Shown here one piece after another: positions 1-13,087 of a DNA stretch of 64,000 nucleotides (its first letter is position 1; each line of letters starts with the position of its first letter). Location: NCBI RefSeq assembly GCF_028009165.1, contig NC_079241.1:2976001-3040000 (forward strand). Reading direction: 5' to 3'. The translations under genes and the position numbers were made by a program. This stretch comes from Akanthomyces muscarius (lineage: Eukaryota > Ascomycota > Sordariomycetes > Hypocreales > Cordycipitaceae). The notes beneath the pieces were generated by a model. That model was given only the letters and a program-made list of their open reading frames with translations, ran no database searches and was not told the DNA's origin.

Positions 1-3000
1 TACTAGTCAGAGGCGACCAAGCACCGATAATGGCCAGACGCCAGCCGGTCACTCGCAAGCGCGAGTCTACAATGTCTAGATCTATGGCTTGATACACACA
101 CGCAAATCCATGGATCCCAAGGTTTGCTGCTAGCGTCTCACAGCGGCAATGCACACGGCATCATCAGACAAGGAAAAGAGGCCATTCTGGTTAGCGCGAG
201 ACCAAGCTCATAGCGTCGATACTTGTCGCGGCTGTCTGGCTTGGCTGATGTACCTGTGCAAAGTTGATGAAAAATCGACACGGGGTGCGGAGTACAGTCC
301 GCGGATTTGCGACGATGCAGATAATTGCTTTTTTTTTCCTTTAGCAGTTGGCGCAATCCACCGTCCGCTAGACACGAAGACCAGACGACCCTGCACGACA
401 CATCACCAGCAGTCCATTTTGGGCAAGCAGGTTACAAAAACAAAAACAAAGAGGTCGCTCTGATGTTTTCGAGGATGCCTAAGCTGTGGTCCTCATTAGT
501 CGACGGCCTTTGAAGTTTGGAGGCTTCCCCGCGCTCTAAGCCGTCTTGGACCACTTGAAACCAGACTCGCAGTGGGCGAGGTTACATGCAGTGTCAGCCG
601 CTCCACGCTACATTGGCTCTGTATTGAACTTGGGCGTCAAGAGGGTGGCTTGGGCCGGGCGTTGCGGCTTGGTCTAGCAAAACTCTCAATACAACTGGGC
701 GAGATGGCACGCGCTCTTGGTTCAATGACCGCATGCTTGTTTTGGTCAAAACACACGTCTTCACGCTGGGCGGCCGAGACGACGCGAGTAGTCGTCATCG
801 AGGGACCATATTTGCTTCTTCTCCGAGTTGCACTCGCTTGCATCGTAGCCGTTGCTACCAGCTGCTGCGATGGATTGGACTTGGCGTTGCACCTCCAAAC
901 CTGATACCGAACGCATGGTTCAGCCTTTACTTGGCTTCACACCACCTTTCGGCTCAGAGGATCCGAGCACTGTCATTCGTGTTCGTGGTGGCTGCCTCAC
1001 GACCAGTTCCCCAGTTAAGTTGCTTGACATATCAAATTCAGGCCCTTGCCACCTGCTTGCCTGCCCAGCTGTGGCAGCTTGCTGCAGATCATGCAATGGA
1101 CCCGCTGGCTATTTGCGAGCATGGCACTAAAGAAGCACGAGTGTGCATCGATTCAGACGGCGTCGCTTCCAATTCGGTTCAAGATGCTCCAGCGCAAAGG
1201 ATTGTCCCCACCTCAATTCACGCAAGTATGGCCGAGAAAGGTGTACTAATAATTATGAATTGGGCTCCGGTGAGCGGGGGATGGCCCAGCTAGCTGCAGA
1301 GCAAACTTGACTGGTTGCTCGAATGGCTTTTAGTTCTTGGAGCTAATGAGGAGCTCGTGTGCTAAGAACGTACACCATGCCCTATTTCACGATTGTCAAG
1401 CTCCTCTGGTGCAGCAAGCAAGCTAACGATCAATCAGATCTGCGGTTGCACCAATTGTGGACAAGCCACCATTGGCTTTCAATGGCGTGTTGCTTTGGTG
1501 TCTGTGTGGCTTGCAGGCCAGTACGACTCGGCCACTTTACGCGTTTTGCAGCTAAAACTGGCCACTCGAGGCATCGGCCAAAGACGCGCTATTCATCGCG
1601 TGATGGACATTGCGATTGGCGTCGTGCTTAGCTTCTCCCTTTCCCAGCCTGGACCCTGGCCACTGTTGACTGAGACTGGCGGCCAGTCGTGACAGAGTTC
1701 GCAACGGCATCAACAGATGGCTTGCTGGCAAGGTTCGCCGATGAACTGCCTAGCGCTTTCATCAACACACGCTATTGTCCGTTCCGTGTTGAGGCCGCAC
1801 TGCGATCGTGATGCGAAGAACAGTTTCGAAATTGCGACCCAGGACTTTTTCCAGGCGTCTGGCCGGCCCCTGCAAAGCTTGATTATATTAGATGCCACTT
1901 TTTGCCGTGGAAACGGCTTCGCCGCAGTGCAAGTGCACGAGGTACTCCCGACGTGGCGCGAGCTATTACTACGCTGCCCCAGCCACTCGTATCTGGATTG
2001 AGTGTCGAGGCCAGCAAAGCACTGCTTGGCCAAGTCTCCGCAAGCCATTCGCACTACGAGGCCGGTGCAGAGGCTCCGTGCAATTGACAGACGTCACTTT
2101 TCAAAGCTACGCGGGCGATATTGCCTGGGCCTTTATAGCGAGTCGAGAGGATAGAGCACTGGTAAAGGTTGTCAAGTATCAGCTATCGACAAGCATTGAG
2201 CGACACATCAGTGGTAACAGTTCCGCTGATTCCGAGCAACAAAAAAAAAGAGCTCAATCCGAGAAAAGGGGAGCAAAATCATCGAGATGTTGCTCTTCCC
2301 CATGCTGTGCTGGTAAATAAGCATGGGATTATTCGAAACTCGGTTAAGATTATGCGCAAATTTCCAGGTTTTTTTTACGCCTCGCGTTGGCAGAACAAGT
2401 CGTGCATCGAGATTCGCAGGCTTACCTATCCCCCTGCAACACAGCCAACATCTCGATGCCACAACGTCACTAATGGGCCACTCATTACCTCGAATTGGCA
2501 GCCGGCGGCGAAGCGCCCCGTCGAAAATAAGCAGCTTGGCAGCTAGCTTTGCCCGACTTCTCCATAGCAAATCCGCCCGTCCTTTTTGGCTCTGGTCCAC
2601 GACACTGCTAAATTCAGCTGTCGCTGCCAAACAGGCCAAGCAGGTGGGAGTGCCTCTACCAAACGTGGACGTGCTCATGGAGCCCATGCAGCAGCTAGCC
2701 AAGGATGTTTCGACGCCACGCCCATGTCATGTACCAGAACGTATAGGTACAGCGCCAGCTTCAAGCCTACTAGTGAAACGCCGCACTAGCTACCAGTAGC
2801 TATTACAGACTGTGGCTTGGCAGCATTTTCGAGCAGAGTTGGTCTACGGCCTACTGAAGCCGTGGCTTGCTTCGAGACTCGTTGAGGCTTGTGATAATAA
2901 CGGCCTCTTTTGCTACGTAGAACAAATTCTCATCGTGCTTGGTTTACGGTTTGGCCGGGACGCGTCGGCCAAGACGTCGGTCATGAACGATTGTATCGAG

Positions 3001-6000
3001 CTTTGCCACAATGCTGGCCGCCACTACATGTGCATGGCATGGCGCTGGCGCAGCCTGCCCCAGATTGGTGCTCAGCTATGCAGCGAACCTTGCTCTTGCA
3101 TACGGCCCATGCAATGGCGCGACCAACCAACTGGTCGGACGCCCTGGTGCTTCGGCGCCTTTTCTTCAATGTTGCTAGGTAAGGATGCCAATCACGACTC
3201 GCCAGCTGCTGCAGAGCACGCCACCTAGCAGCAATCTGTACATCGTCGGTCGCCAATGAGGTGCAGCCACTGCGTAGAGCTCCTGGCCGAGGCACATGCA
3301 CATCAGACTGTTACAAACTGCATGCTTATACTTTAATTTCCGTCTCTACGAACCGTTGAAGCCAATTCGTTGGCATCTCCTGCCGCTTTCCGCTGCCGTC
3401 AAATCAGGCTCGTTGAGCTTGCAGGCCGCTCGTAACGCTCTAGGGAAGCCACCTGCCTAGCTCTGCATCGAACAAATGCGCCATCGTGTCTGATTCAAGG
3501 CTACTGCGGGCAGCGGAAAGCCCATGTTGACGCACAGCAGTTTGATCAGCGCCGCGCCGAGCTAAAACAGCACCTATTCGAGGCAAAATGTATTCTTCTG
3601 TACAGCCACGTGTGTATACCTGCGGCGCAGCCTCCAAAATTCTACTGGTACAAGGGAAGGGGCGCTGGCTTGAAGCACTGGCCATGCGCGATAGCTTTCT
3701 CCTCACGATATCGGAGCCCATTATTATTATGCAAAGGAAAAGGCAAAATGTCGCTCCTCTAGGGCATCGGCTCAGTGAGGAACCGGTTCCATCGCTTTTC
3801 GTACCGTATTCTTTCCCCCAAGGCAATGATCCTCCACCGGGGCCCGCGCTTGTTCGCGAGGCCGATCAGCTGTTCAACATGGCTGAACCCGGTTCGCTGT
3901 GGATGGCTGAATGCTTACCCCAGCCTTGCAGCATAAAATTTAGGCAACTCATGCGTACATATGCATGGTTCGCACCCGAGCGATTATGCGGCCGGCCTTG
4001 GAATAGCTATCATCAAATTACTTTGGCTCTAAGACCTGCCCTAAGCCACCAGCAATCGTTGTGAGACACGGCACCTTTTTTCCTCCTCGCTGGCGCATAT
4101 AATATATTCAAAAGCGTCAGTCGTTTAATTTGCTGCCGTCAGCCTCGGATGTTTCTCCTCGTTCTTTTTTGGGTTAAATTGAGGGGCAACCAAGCCGCTG
4201 CTCGCACGGGCGACGTCGTTACTGCGCGCTGGGGTGTGCGGATTTAGACCGAACATGGCACCCCGGACCGGCAGGGTTTATATCTCTGGCCGTACGGTTT
4301 CGGCCTCTGAACTCTGCAAGGGAAGGCACAGTTCGGCGATACAATTTGCCTTTTTTCCCCAATTGTTTCGATTTGAACCAAGGCGATAGGTCAAGCTCAT
4401 TGGACGTGCGCAAGCTGGAGATTCCCTTTTTGACTTTCTATGCTTGTACTGTACTAGAAGAGGCGCCCAGGCTGAGCAAAGACCGAGGCTCAGGTTTCTT
4501 TTTGTCTGAGGTGGCATCAAAGACAGTGCTGGGGCGGGATATACCCCCAGTAACTGTATATTTGCATCTTCAAAACCCCGTAATGCCTCCTTGCGCACCA
4601 GTGGTGGCTATACGAAGAGGTCGGCTACCAGTGTCCCACGGCCACCAGAGCGGCTCAGATCGCATCACCCCGTACGGCCAGCCAATTTCGCTACTACTAA
4701 CTAGCTTTGGTGGTGAGGAAATGGCGTGTTCGAGGCAAGTAGAGCGCGGGCCAAGTTGCAACGCCCCAGCTATCGGGCCATGGCTTGAAAAATGGCTGGG
4801 ATGTGAAAAGCAATGCTTGCTCCCTGCATCAATGACACTCAAGTCACTGTACGGATGCTCTGGGAAGCATAGACAAGTACTGGGCCGCTGGATGTATTTA
4901 CTGGTAGAAAAGCCGACAGGTCGGCCGCTGTTCGCAAACACCACCACGGGGCTAGCAAGGGTCACCGGTGAGCTCGGCGAAGCCTTGGCCGGGTCATTTT
5001 CGAGAAAGCTCAACCAGGACGACAAGAATTTACCTCGCTTTTCTCCTTTGTCCACACCGATACATGTCCAATTGACAAGAAACAAAGTTGTTTGCTTTTG
5101 CGGGTGTCGTCCCGAGGGGGTTTTAAAAATAGAGACCATTGTTCGTAGAGCACGAGCCCAGTATCGGCCGGTGCTGCGGCGAAACACCCAGCCAAATGGG
5201 GTGAAAGAAGCTTTTTGCGACGCACAACTAATACCATTAGCAGCTACAATTTAGCAAAGTCCATGATGAAAATGCGAGAGTAGTATTAGTGGTGCTACGT
5301 CCGAGTTCAACGACTGAAAGTAAATTATCGGTGCTCTTCTTGTACGAGTTTCCGTTTTCGACGCTGTTGCAGCTACACTTGCGACGATGACAACGGAAAA
5401 GCCGTAGAAACAAAGTTCAGAGTCGGGATTTGACGGGTATATTGGCTTGAAATGAAGTTAAAACAGAGCGGTATTGGAGTTGGACTTCCGAGGTGGCTGG
5501 GGGGGAAATTGTGATTGATGACGGCTTGATACTTGGGCTGTTGTTGTAGATCGTATGGACGAAATTTGAGCCGACAGTGAGAAAAACACCGGTGCAATGC
5601 TTGAACATGCTTGGATCGTCAGTTCTAATTTGCATCGGGGGGGGGGGGGGATTGGGCGAGGAAAAAAACTCAAGCTGCGGATGAGAGGTTGTCGTACGAG
5701 CGGCAAGCGAAACTGTACAAGACCCCCTAATCCGTAGTCCCTCCGTTGATATTATTTCCTCCCCAAAAAGTCCATCCCGAACAGAGGACAAGTGCGGAAG
5801 CAATTCCATGATTATAAAGTAGATCTGTCTTGCTCCGCATCGGGGTTCTAGATCGATGCTCGTTTTCAGGAGTCGAGACATTGTCAAGAGGAAGAGCAAT
5901 GGAACACTGCCCCGTCTACTGCACCAATGCAGCGATTTCGTCCCTGTTCATCATTATTATCCATCTTACAGAGACTGGGTGCAATAAGAAACCTGTTCTT

Positions 6001-7602
6001 GCTTTCAGTCTGTGGGGAGCACACAGTCGCTCTCAAGTGTTCCTCGCCCGGAAGCCCGGCAATTGGGGGGATTCGACAGGAGCTCCTTTGCCAACATCAC
6101 TTCAACAAACGACGGCATACCTCCAAACCCCCCTTGTAAACAGCCCTGTAAGAGTGCATGTTTACGACATCATCCTGGTGGTCAATTCAAGAAGCCTGTC
6201 GCTGTGTTTCTCGCCGGGTTTTGCCGCGCCAGGTTCCAACCGCAGACTTGTCTGCTGATGGTCCACTGGCTTTCGATACATGTCCGTTGAAAGATTGAGA
6301 CCGGCGCGGCTGCGGCCTGACGAGAACCAAGCAGCTCATATGTCATGGCCTATACTTTCGAAACAACTCTAAAACTAAGACTGAATCTGGTGAAGGAGAT
6401 TGTAGTCGTGTCGGTGCTTCTGCCCCAGCTCGGGCCACATCTGCTTCCTCTTCACGTCGGGCAGCTGAGCCCGCTGTCGGGGCCGCACTCGGCCCAGAAC
6501 TGCTACTGGGAAGCAGCACCAATATCAAAGACTGCTCTTCTTCTTCTTCTCGCGATCCGAATGCATCTCTGCCTGCTGCTGGTGCCCGAAAGTGAACTCC
6601 TCGTACGAGAGCATGGCTTGTCCGTGTTGACGAGAGGGGCATCTTGGCTGCCTTCCTTGCTCCCTTTTTGGTATTTACAAGCCTTCTGCATTGAGCCACA
6701 AGCTGCCACACCCAGGAAGGGGGTTAAAGTTTTGTGGATTCAACAATTCAGACAAAATTTGTCCGTGTCACTTGCGCAGTCGAAGATGCGCGGATACAGC
6801 AACCAAGAGGAGCACATGTCAGCAGCAGGTGCCGAAGAGCTACTTGCACTCATGTCAATAGATGCCATGGTGGAATGAGCAATGATGTGGGTTTACGTTA
6901 CAAGCTCGAGTCGGCTGGCGCGTGCAGCACGCCTGGATCACATCAGGGGACATCACCGTCAAAGGCAGGCACATGGACATCCAGAATACAAAGCATCAAA
7001 TCATGCTCAATAGCATTCTCGCAGTAAAGCACTATAAAGACTCCCGAACGCTTTAAAGAACAAAACACCATGTTTTAACAGATCTGTCGCTGACTCTACA
7101 AAAAGTATTCAAGAAGGGGCGTCTCGCCGCCACCTTATTACCACTCTCTAAAAACGCGCCAATAATGCACAACTCCCACCGTCTATTCTCCCAAAAACAA
7201 CAACAAGCTTTTCCTTTTCCTTCTCTCCATTGCCTCATCCACACTCACGCACTCACGCCAAAGAAAACAATCAGCTATATCCCGTTCACGGAGCACAATG
7301 CTCGCAAGACATTAGATGACAAGGCGTACCCATTCGTACCAGTCGAGAAAAGAAGGGGAACGCAAGTCGCCAAACATTGAAAATAAAAGAAAATATATAT
7401 GGATGTAACGCGTATTAACGACGTTGAACGAATGTATCGACTTGTCATGCGCTGGCAAGCTATGCTATGAAGGGCGCAGACACGGTCTAAGCACTATTTT
7501 CGGACAGCAGCGTGTCCTACGGCCTTGCGGCGAAGCTTTTGTGCGGCAGACTGGGGTGACGCCGAGGTCAAGGGTTTGGTGTACACGTTTTGATGTACAC
7601 GC
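1..7602. other. gene-poor left flank
   Basis: I recognise no gene, RNA or intact mobile element in these 7.6 kb. The DNA is of mixed composition and is not strongly AT-rich, so there is no obvious RIP signature. The open frames are mostly short and conflicting. The longest is on the + strand at 4346-5254 (first ATG at 4583, 223 codons from there) and is overlapped by a 205-codon antisense frame at 4570-5187; neither resembles a known family. A run of 14 G lies at 5637-5650. A pyrimidine/A-rich stretch follows at about 7160-7280, just beyond the 3' end of the zinc transporter gene. Confidence 0.6.
5637..5650. repeat. G14 homopolymer
   Basis: This is an uninterrupted run of 14 guanines in the gene-poor flank. 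It is a likely site of replication or sequencing slippage. No function is inferred. Confidence 0.9.
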
Positions 7603-9323
7603 TTAAGGGGCAGTGTGCGAGGAGTCACTGGCACGTCGCACAGAGGGAGACTTGGAGGAGCCTTCGCCCGTACAACAGCTCTGGCCCTGGCAGTCTTCGA
7701 TGCACTCGAGCAGGCATGGGGCGGTCGGGTCGGTTTGGCCGTCGAGGGTCAGCGCGGCCGCGTCTCGCAGGTGCTCGTGGTCTTGATCGAGGCAGAACTC
7801 GGGCTGGATGGTGGCGCTGTGGATACCGAACTCGTGAAGGCAGTTGCGGGCACGCTTGGCGAGCTGCATGTACTTTTCGCCGCTGTGTGTGTTGATGGGG
7901 AACTCAACCTGGAGGTGCATGCTGGCGACAATCTTGGTGTCGGAGAGCTGCCAGACGTGAATGTGGTGGCAGCTGACGACGCCGGGCAGCCTCTCGATGT
8001 CCTGTCGGATATCCTGGATACTAATGTTCTCGGGGGTGGCCTGGAGCAGAATGCGCGAAGTGGCAAGGGTAAGCGGGATAGACGTCTTGAGAATAATCAT
8101 GGTGATGAAAAGCGAGACGGCGGGATCAGCATAGAGCTTGCCAGGCCAATCGGTGAGCCAGATGACCAGAGCAGTGACGATGACGCCGACATTGCCGAGG
8201 GCATCGCCGAGGACGTGGAGCATCATGGCGTTCATACCCATGTCAGCATGGTTGTGGCCAGTGGTCTTGCCAGCCTTCTGGGGGAATGTGTGGTTGTGGC
8301 CAGCGTGGACGCTCGAGTTTCGGCGACTTCGGTGCTTGGATTTGTTGCTGTGAGGCTTGATGGCAGTGGCGCCGTTGTTGCTCTTGGAGCCCTTAAGGAG
8401 GGGTGAGTTCTCGGTGGGCTCGGCCTCATCGGCGGTACGCTCGTCGGAGGATTCGCTCTCCTGGGGAACAGGAGATGGGTGGAGGCCGGCGGCAATAATG
8501 TCCTGTCGGAAGCTGGAGGGATGGATGCTCATGTCGTCGATGCTGGTGAAGCGCGAGTGCTGTTGGCTCTTGCCAGAGAGGCGGCGACCGCGGTTTTGGC
8601 TATCAGACGAGGTGCGGGCCTGGGCGCCGGCGGCGACCTTGCCAACGACAACATCGGGGTAGACATCTTGGACAGGGCCAGATTCGTCGGCGATGTTGCG
8701 ACGCTCCTCGTCAGTGTCATGGCTGTGCGAGTGGCCGTGGTCATGGCCGTGGTCGTGGCCACTTTCTTCGTCGCCATGGTCGTGGCCGTGGCCGCCGAGG
8801 ACTACAAAGCCGAGGAGGTTGGAAACAAGACCGGCGATACCGACAATGAGGATGAGCTTGGGCTGGTTGATCTCGGGGGGTTCGACGAGTCGTGTGAGGG
8901 CTTCGAGGATGATGGAGACGCAGAGAGCGATGAGGAAGACGGCGTTGAAGAAGGCACCGAGGATCTCGGCGCGAACCCACTGTGATGAAGTTAGGGAATG
9001 AAGATTGATTGTTGGTTGCAATTTAGGGGTACATACGCCAAAGGTGAATTCGTCGGTGGTTTCCTTTTGCGAGGCGACGACAGCCCAGAGACCGATAATG
9101 AGAGAGATGATGTCGTTGAGCTATTAACCAAAGTTAGGCCGGTCAGCCGTGGCGCGCGGTAGGGTCATCGGAAGAATGGACGAACCATGTGAAAAGCATC
9201 GGCAGTCAGGGCGAGCGAATGGGCGACGAAACCGGTGATGAGCTCGAGGAGGAAAAAGGCCGTATCAATACCGATCATGATTTTGATACGGGTGCTCTTG
9301 GAGAGCGCCATCTTGGACGGCAT
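7603..9323 (-). CDS. zrc1: Zrc1/Cot1-type vacuolar zinc transporter (cation diffusion facilitator)
   Basis: Cation diffusion facilitators of this subfamily exchange protons for cytosolic Zn2+ (or Co2+) at the vacuolar membrane and detoxify metal. Exons are 9323-9186, 9120-9037 and 8979-7603, giving 532 residues. The introns (GTTCGT..TAG and GTATGT..CAG) join TADAFHM to LNDIISL and TDEFTFG to WVRAEIL. The HxxxD metal-site pairs typical of the family appear in TM2 (near HMLND) and TM5 (HVLGD). A loop of clustered His-Asp-Gly repeats follows TM4, and a second His patch (HAGHNH..GHNHAD) lies before TM5. The C-terminal part carries the cytosolic domain with the HIHVWQLSD motif and ends in a Cys-rich stretch. 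The start is the first in-frame ATG; a second ATG four codons on (9311) matches the common MALSKSTRIK start of homologues and may be the real one. Zn versus Co preference cannot be read here. Confidence 0.93.
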
Positions 9324-12300
9324 GGTGGGCAAGGTTGTGCTATGCGCCTCGCAGAACTGCGTTGGTGATGATAAGAAAAGTCGGCACTCGGGGTCAGAAG
9401 CAAATATACAAAAGGGAAAACCTGGAAGGGGAAAGAAAATAGAAGTTGGCGATATAAAGAAGGAGAAAAGAAAACAGTGTTCAAGCAGTGGCGGAAGGGA
9501 TACCGAGCCACGAAAGTTTTTGCCAGGCTGGGGTGGGATGGCGGATGACAAAATAATACGCGGCTTGCGCTGCGCTGAGCTGGCATGGCAATTGGTGACG
9601 GTTTGGGAAGTTTATTGGTGGCGTGCTGCCGGGAACGTCAGTTCGGAGGGGCAGTGGCGAGCCCTGCAGGTGGTTTACAGGGCTTGCGCAGCAGCCTGCA
9701 GGGAGCTGCTGGGCGTTGGAGCGCCTGCCTGTGGTGTGGGTGGAGCCACTGAAGGCTGCTCGGAGATGCGCTGCGGCCCTGTAGCATCCCCCGGAGCCCA
9801 CTGGAGGCCACTGCACCTTAGGTAAGGCAGTCCACTGGCCCAAAATAAACACTGGGGTGGAATGTTGGCCGAGATTGTTCGTGCACAGCAGGACAATCAA
9901 CAATGAAAGGGCATCCCTTTATTCACATTATCATAGTATTTGCTATGCTGTCTCAGTTGCAGACGGCACAAGCCATTGACGGGTCAGACGGGGCTTGTGC
10001 AGGATCTCGACCAAAGCACTTGCTGATGGGATGTGCAGATGCGCCAACGCAAATATGTTAGTGGCAAAGTAAAAACGTCATAATTATTACAACTCCCGAA
10101 TGTGCCTCGCTGTACTCCGAAGATAACGGTTCTACTTAACCTCTCCCACGTACAGCTACAGCCAAGCTTGTTAGCGTCGCACTACTTTGCTGCTCTCGAA
10201 CTGGCGCCCCAGATCGGCAAGATGGTTCCAGCGCCCCTGTGCCACTAGGTACCTCTATCCAAGGGCGCTAACTTCAGAAGCTTCGTCACCCAACCCTGCT
10301 GTATTTCGTGCGACTCGGCTGTCAACCAGTGCAGACAAACTCTGCAATCAGCTCAGGGCGACTACCATCAGTCTCCTACAAACAAAAGTTGCACATCTCG
10401 CCCAAAACACATCATACATCGCAGCATCCAAAGCTCGTCCACCTCCAGATTTCCCATCATGATCAGCGCTGCCCGGCCGCCAAGCCGAGCCACCCAGTGG
10501 GCCGAAGGGAGCAATCTCCAGCTTTCCACCATTCCGACGTCGCATCACCCAACACCACCCAGCTCCAGTGAGCGGAGTGCTCAAACGTGCTCAGCTGGGT
10601 GGTGAATGGCATTCATGATCATCTCCCGAGACACATGCTGTCCTCTATATTCCCAATGCCGCTGGCATCGCGCTTGCGCCAGATACTGCCGAGCTCGCAG
10701 CAAACTCCATCCAAAAAACTTGCAGAGCACGCGCCAACAATCTCAACCTCCAAACAACTTTTCGCTCTCCACTTCGAAACGCACTGATAGCCCCTCGGCG
10801 CCACTCTTCTATCCACGAAGCCTTCTGCACGAACCGCTGTTCGGTGTATTGAGAGATGCTCGCAAGAGAGACTCGGCCGCTCAGACCCCACGGCAGGTAC
10901 AAGGATGCTGCACCCATGCAAGCAAAGGTTGGCATTCTTTTATTCGTCCTTGTTCGGTTCCATTCGGAATTTGTGTCCTCCAGCAGCCATGCTTGATGCG
11001 CATCAACTTGGCATACCATTCGCTCTCAACTAGCGTCTCTATACAATGACTCGCTTCGCCGAGTCGGAACGACGAAAAGGCTCTATCTAGCGCATTTTGG
11101 CTTCCTGCTACATTACGCAATAGAACAGTTCAAGTGGCCTGATTCTTGACAGGGCTTCAGTCAGAGAACTTTTAACTCCACAGTGCACACGGTTCGGAGA
11201 GATTGACAGCGGTTTATATCCTTTCAGTTATTAATTTACGCGGGCTATACTTCCGATGCAGCGCCGCAGCACAACGGCGCCGTTTCCTGTTAAGAACGCG
11301 AGCTCCGGGAACATATGACAGTGATCTGCTTGTCAATTTTCCGCTTTCAACCAGGCTGCGCGCGCCACTTTCTGCACCTGCCAAAGGATCGAATCCTTAC
11401 TGCGAATGCTTAAATTCCATCGGCTTTCCATCTTGGAGCTCGGGCTTTTTCAGCGAGCCGTGAAAGATTCATGGATAGCGCTCTGGCTTAAAACGTGGAA
11501 ACCTACGTATGGAGAATATGTACATTTCACGACAACCATATAACGAATTGACGGGTCTGTCTGTCTCATTTCAGCCGATGGCGGAGGGCCGGCCCTCACC
11601 ATGGCCCGATAATAGACCAGCATATGTGTGCCGTGAAAATTATTCATGCACTTCCAATTGGACGAGAACATGCAGCTTATTTTCAGCTTCGTGCAACTCC
11701 ATCCCAGCCGCTCGCACAGAGGCCCGGCTTGCGGCGTTGGCATGCAGTGCGGGGTGGCAGGGTCCTGGAGCCTGGTTTGATATTGCTTCTTCTGTCTCTA
11801 TATCCTGCTTTATCATACTGAATGACGGATCAGCTATACCATTGGTGAAAATAACACAACACAAGCACGAGTTTGGTTGCCTGCCTGTTGGCAGCAGTCC
11901 TCATCGGCGAACTTTTATCGCATGCAAACCCTCGTCGCGAGTCAGCTACAGCCACTCTAGCAACGCGAGTATTGGGGAGCCAGAGGCAGAAAATCTTTAG
12001 TAGAAGCGACAAAAGACCGCAATAACGATAAACACGCAAAATTACGCTTCTGCATCATGTCTTTCACAAAAAGTCCTCGGCGTCTTGCCCCGCCGCTGCC
12101 GACATGTCCACTGCGCCTCCACTTGCGCGCAGCTCGGAGATGCCACGATGGGGTCCAATAACGCCAAATAATGCGCCTTCTAGCCTTTCTATCCTATCCA
12201 CTGAGGTTCGCGTGGTAGCAGGCGACATCTCGGGCCGTGTTGTTCTGACTCGCGATTCCGTTGAAAAATATTTCCGCTTTTTTGGCTTGCTAGGTATACC

Positions 12301-13087
12301 ATCTGCGGATGAGCTAGCTGCTAAACAAACCGAATGTTAAATAAAGCTGGTATAAAGGATCGATTGCAACGCGAATCAAGCTGGCTTGTCTCGACCAGGC
12401 TGTAGATGTCAGATAAGCCGGTGTATATGTGCCGGCGAAAATGTTCCACGATTAAATATGTCTGCTACAACCTGCAGGGTAAGCCAACGTCGGCCAGCAG
12501 GTCTCGAGTGATCCCCCGATGGACTCCCATGCATACCAATGAACTTTGCGAAGCTTCGGATAGATGAGAATACTGAAGCTGAAAAAAAAAGCCTTGTTGC
12601 AAGCCTTTTGCTTGCTTCCATCTTATATTGGTTCATCAATATCTGTAGCTGATTTTGTACGTGAGGCTGACCCGCCAAAATGAAACTCACGTTGTGCCTC
12701 ATAGCTTTAGAAGCAAGTCCAGACTATCTGGCAATCCTACCAAGAGTACAAACCGATACTTTTATTTTTATTGTGGCAAAGCAGAAGAAAACAAACTCGC
12801 TTTCTCGGTGACAATGATACTCGGCGTGACGTCCAACTTCATAGTTTGCACAACCCCGCATAAGTGGTTCGCCGCCACAGCACCAGCCATCTTTGTACCA
12901 TCGAGGCGCAACCGCTTGCCCCGCCTCAGATGGCCCATTCACTCCTCATGAACAAGCTTTCCTCAGATGTCCATCGTTGGTCTCATCGAAAGCAAAGACA
13001 AATTACACATAATCCAGTAACGGGAACCAGTGAGAGTTCTACCTCACATCTTTACATCTGACGCAGCAGCCGTACTACGTCGTCGCC
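9324..13087. other. divergent intergenic region between zrc1 and the MEMO gene
   Basis: This 3.8 kb stretch should hold the promoters of the leftward zinc transporter and the rightward MEMO-family gene. The open frames (for example 10606-11049, 11509-12000 and 12104-12340) are short, overlap on both strands and lack recognisable motifs. An AGGTACCT element lies at 10248-10255, similar to motifs in other spacers of the window. I see no RNA gene or mobile element. Confidence 0.5.

Noticed and set aside
1..7602. RIP-degraded transposon
   Set aside because: The flank is gene-poor, but I see neither the TA-rich bias expected of RIP nor terminal repeats or transposase/reverse-transcriptase motifs. 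A repeat-library search would be needed to overturn this.
7615..8406. 263-codon + strand frame
   Set aside because: It lies antisense inside the zinc transporter's last exon and is a GC3 shadow; the minus frame has clear CDF motifs.
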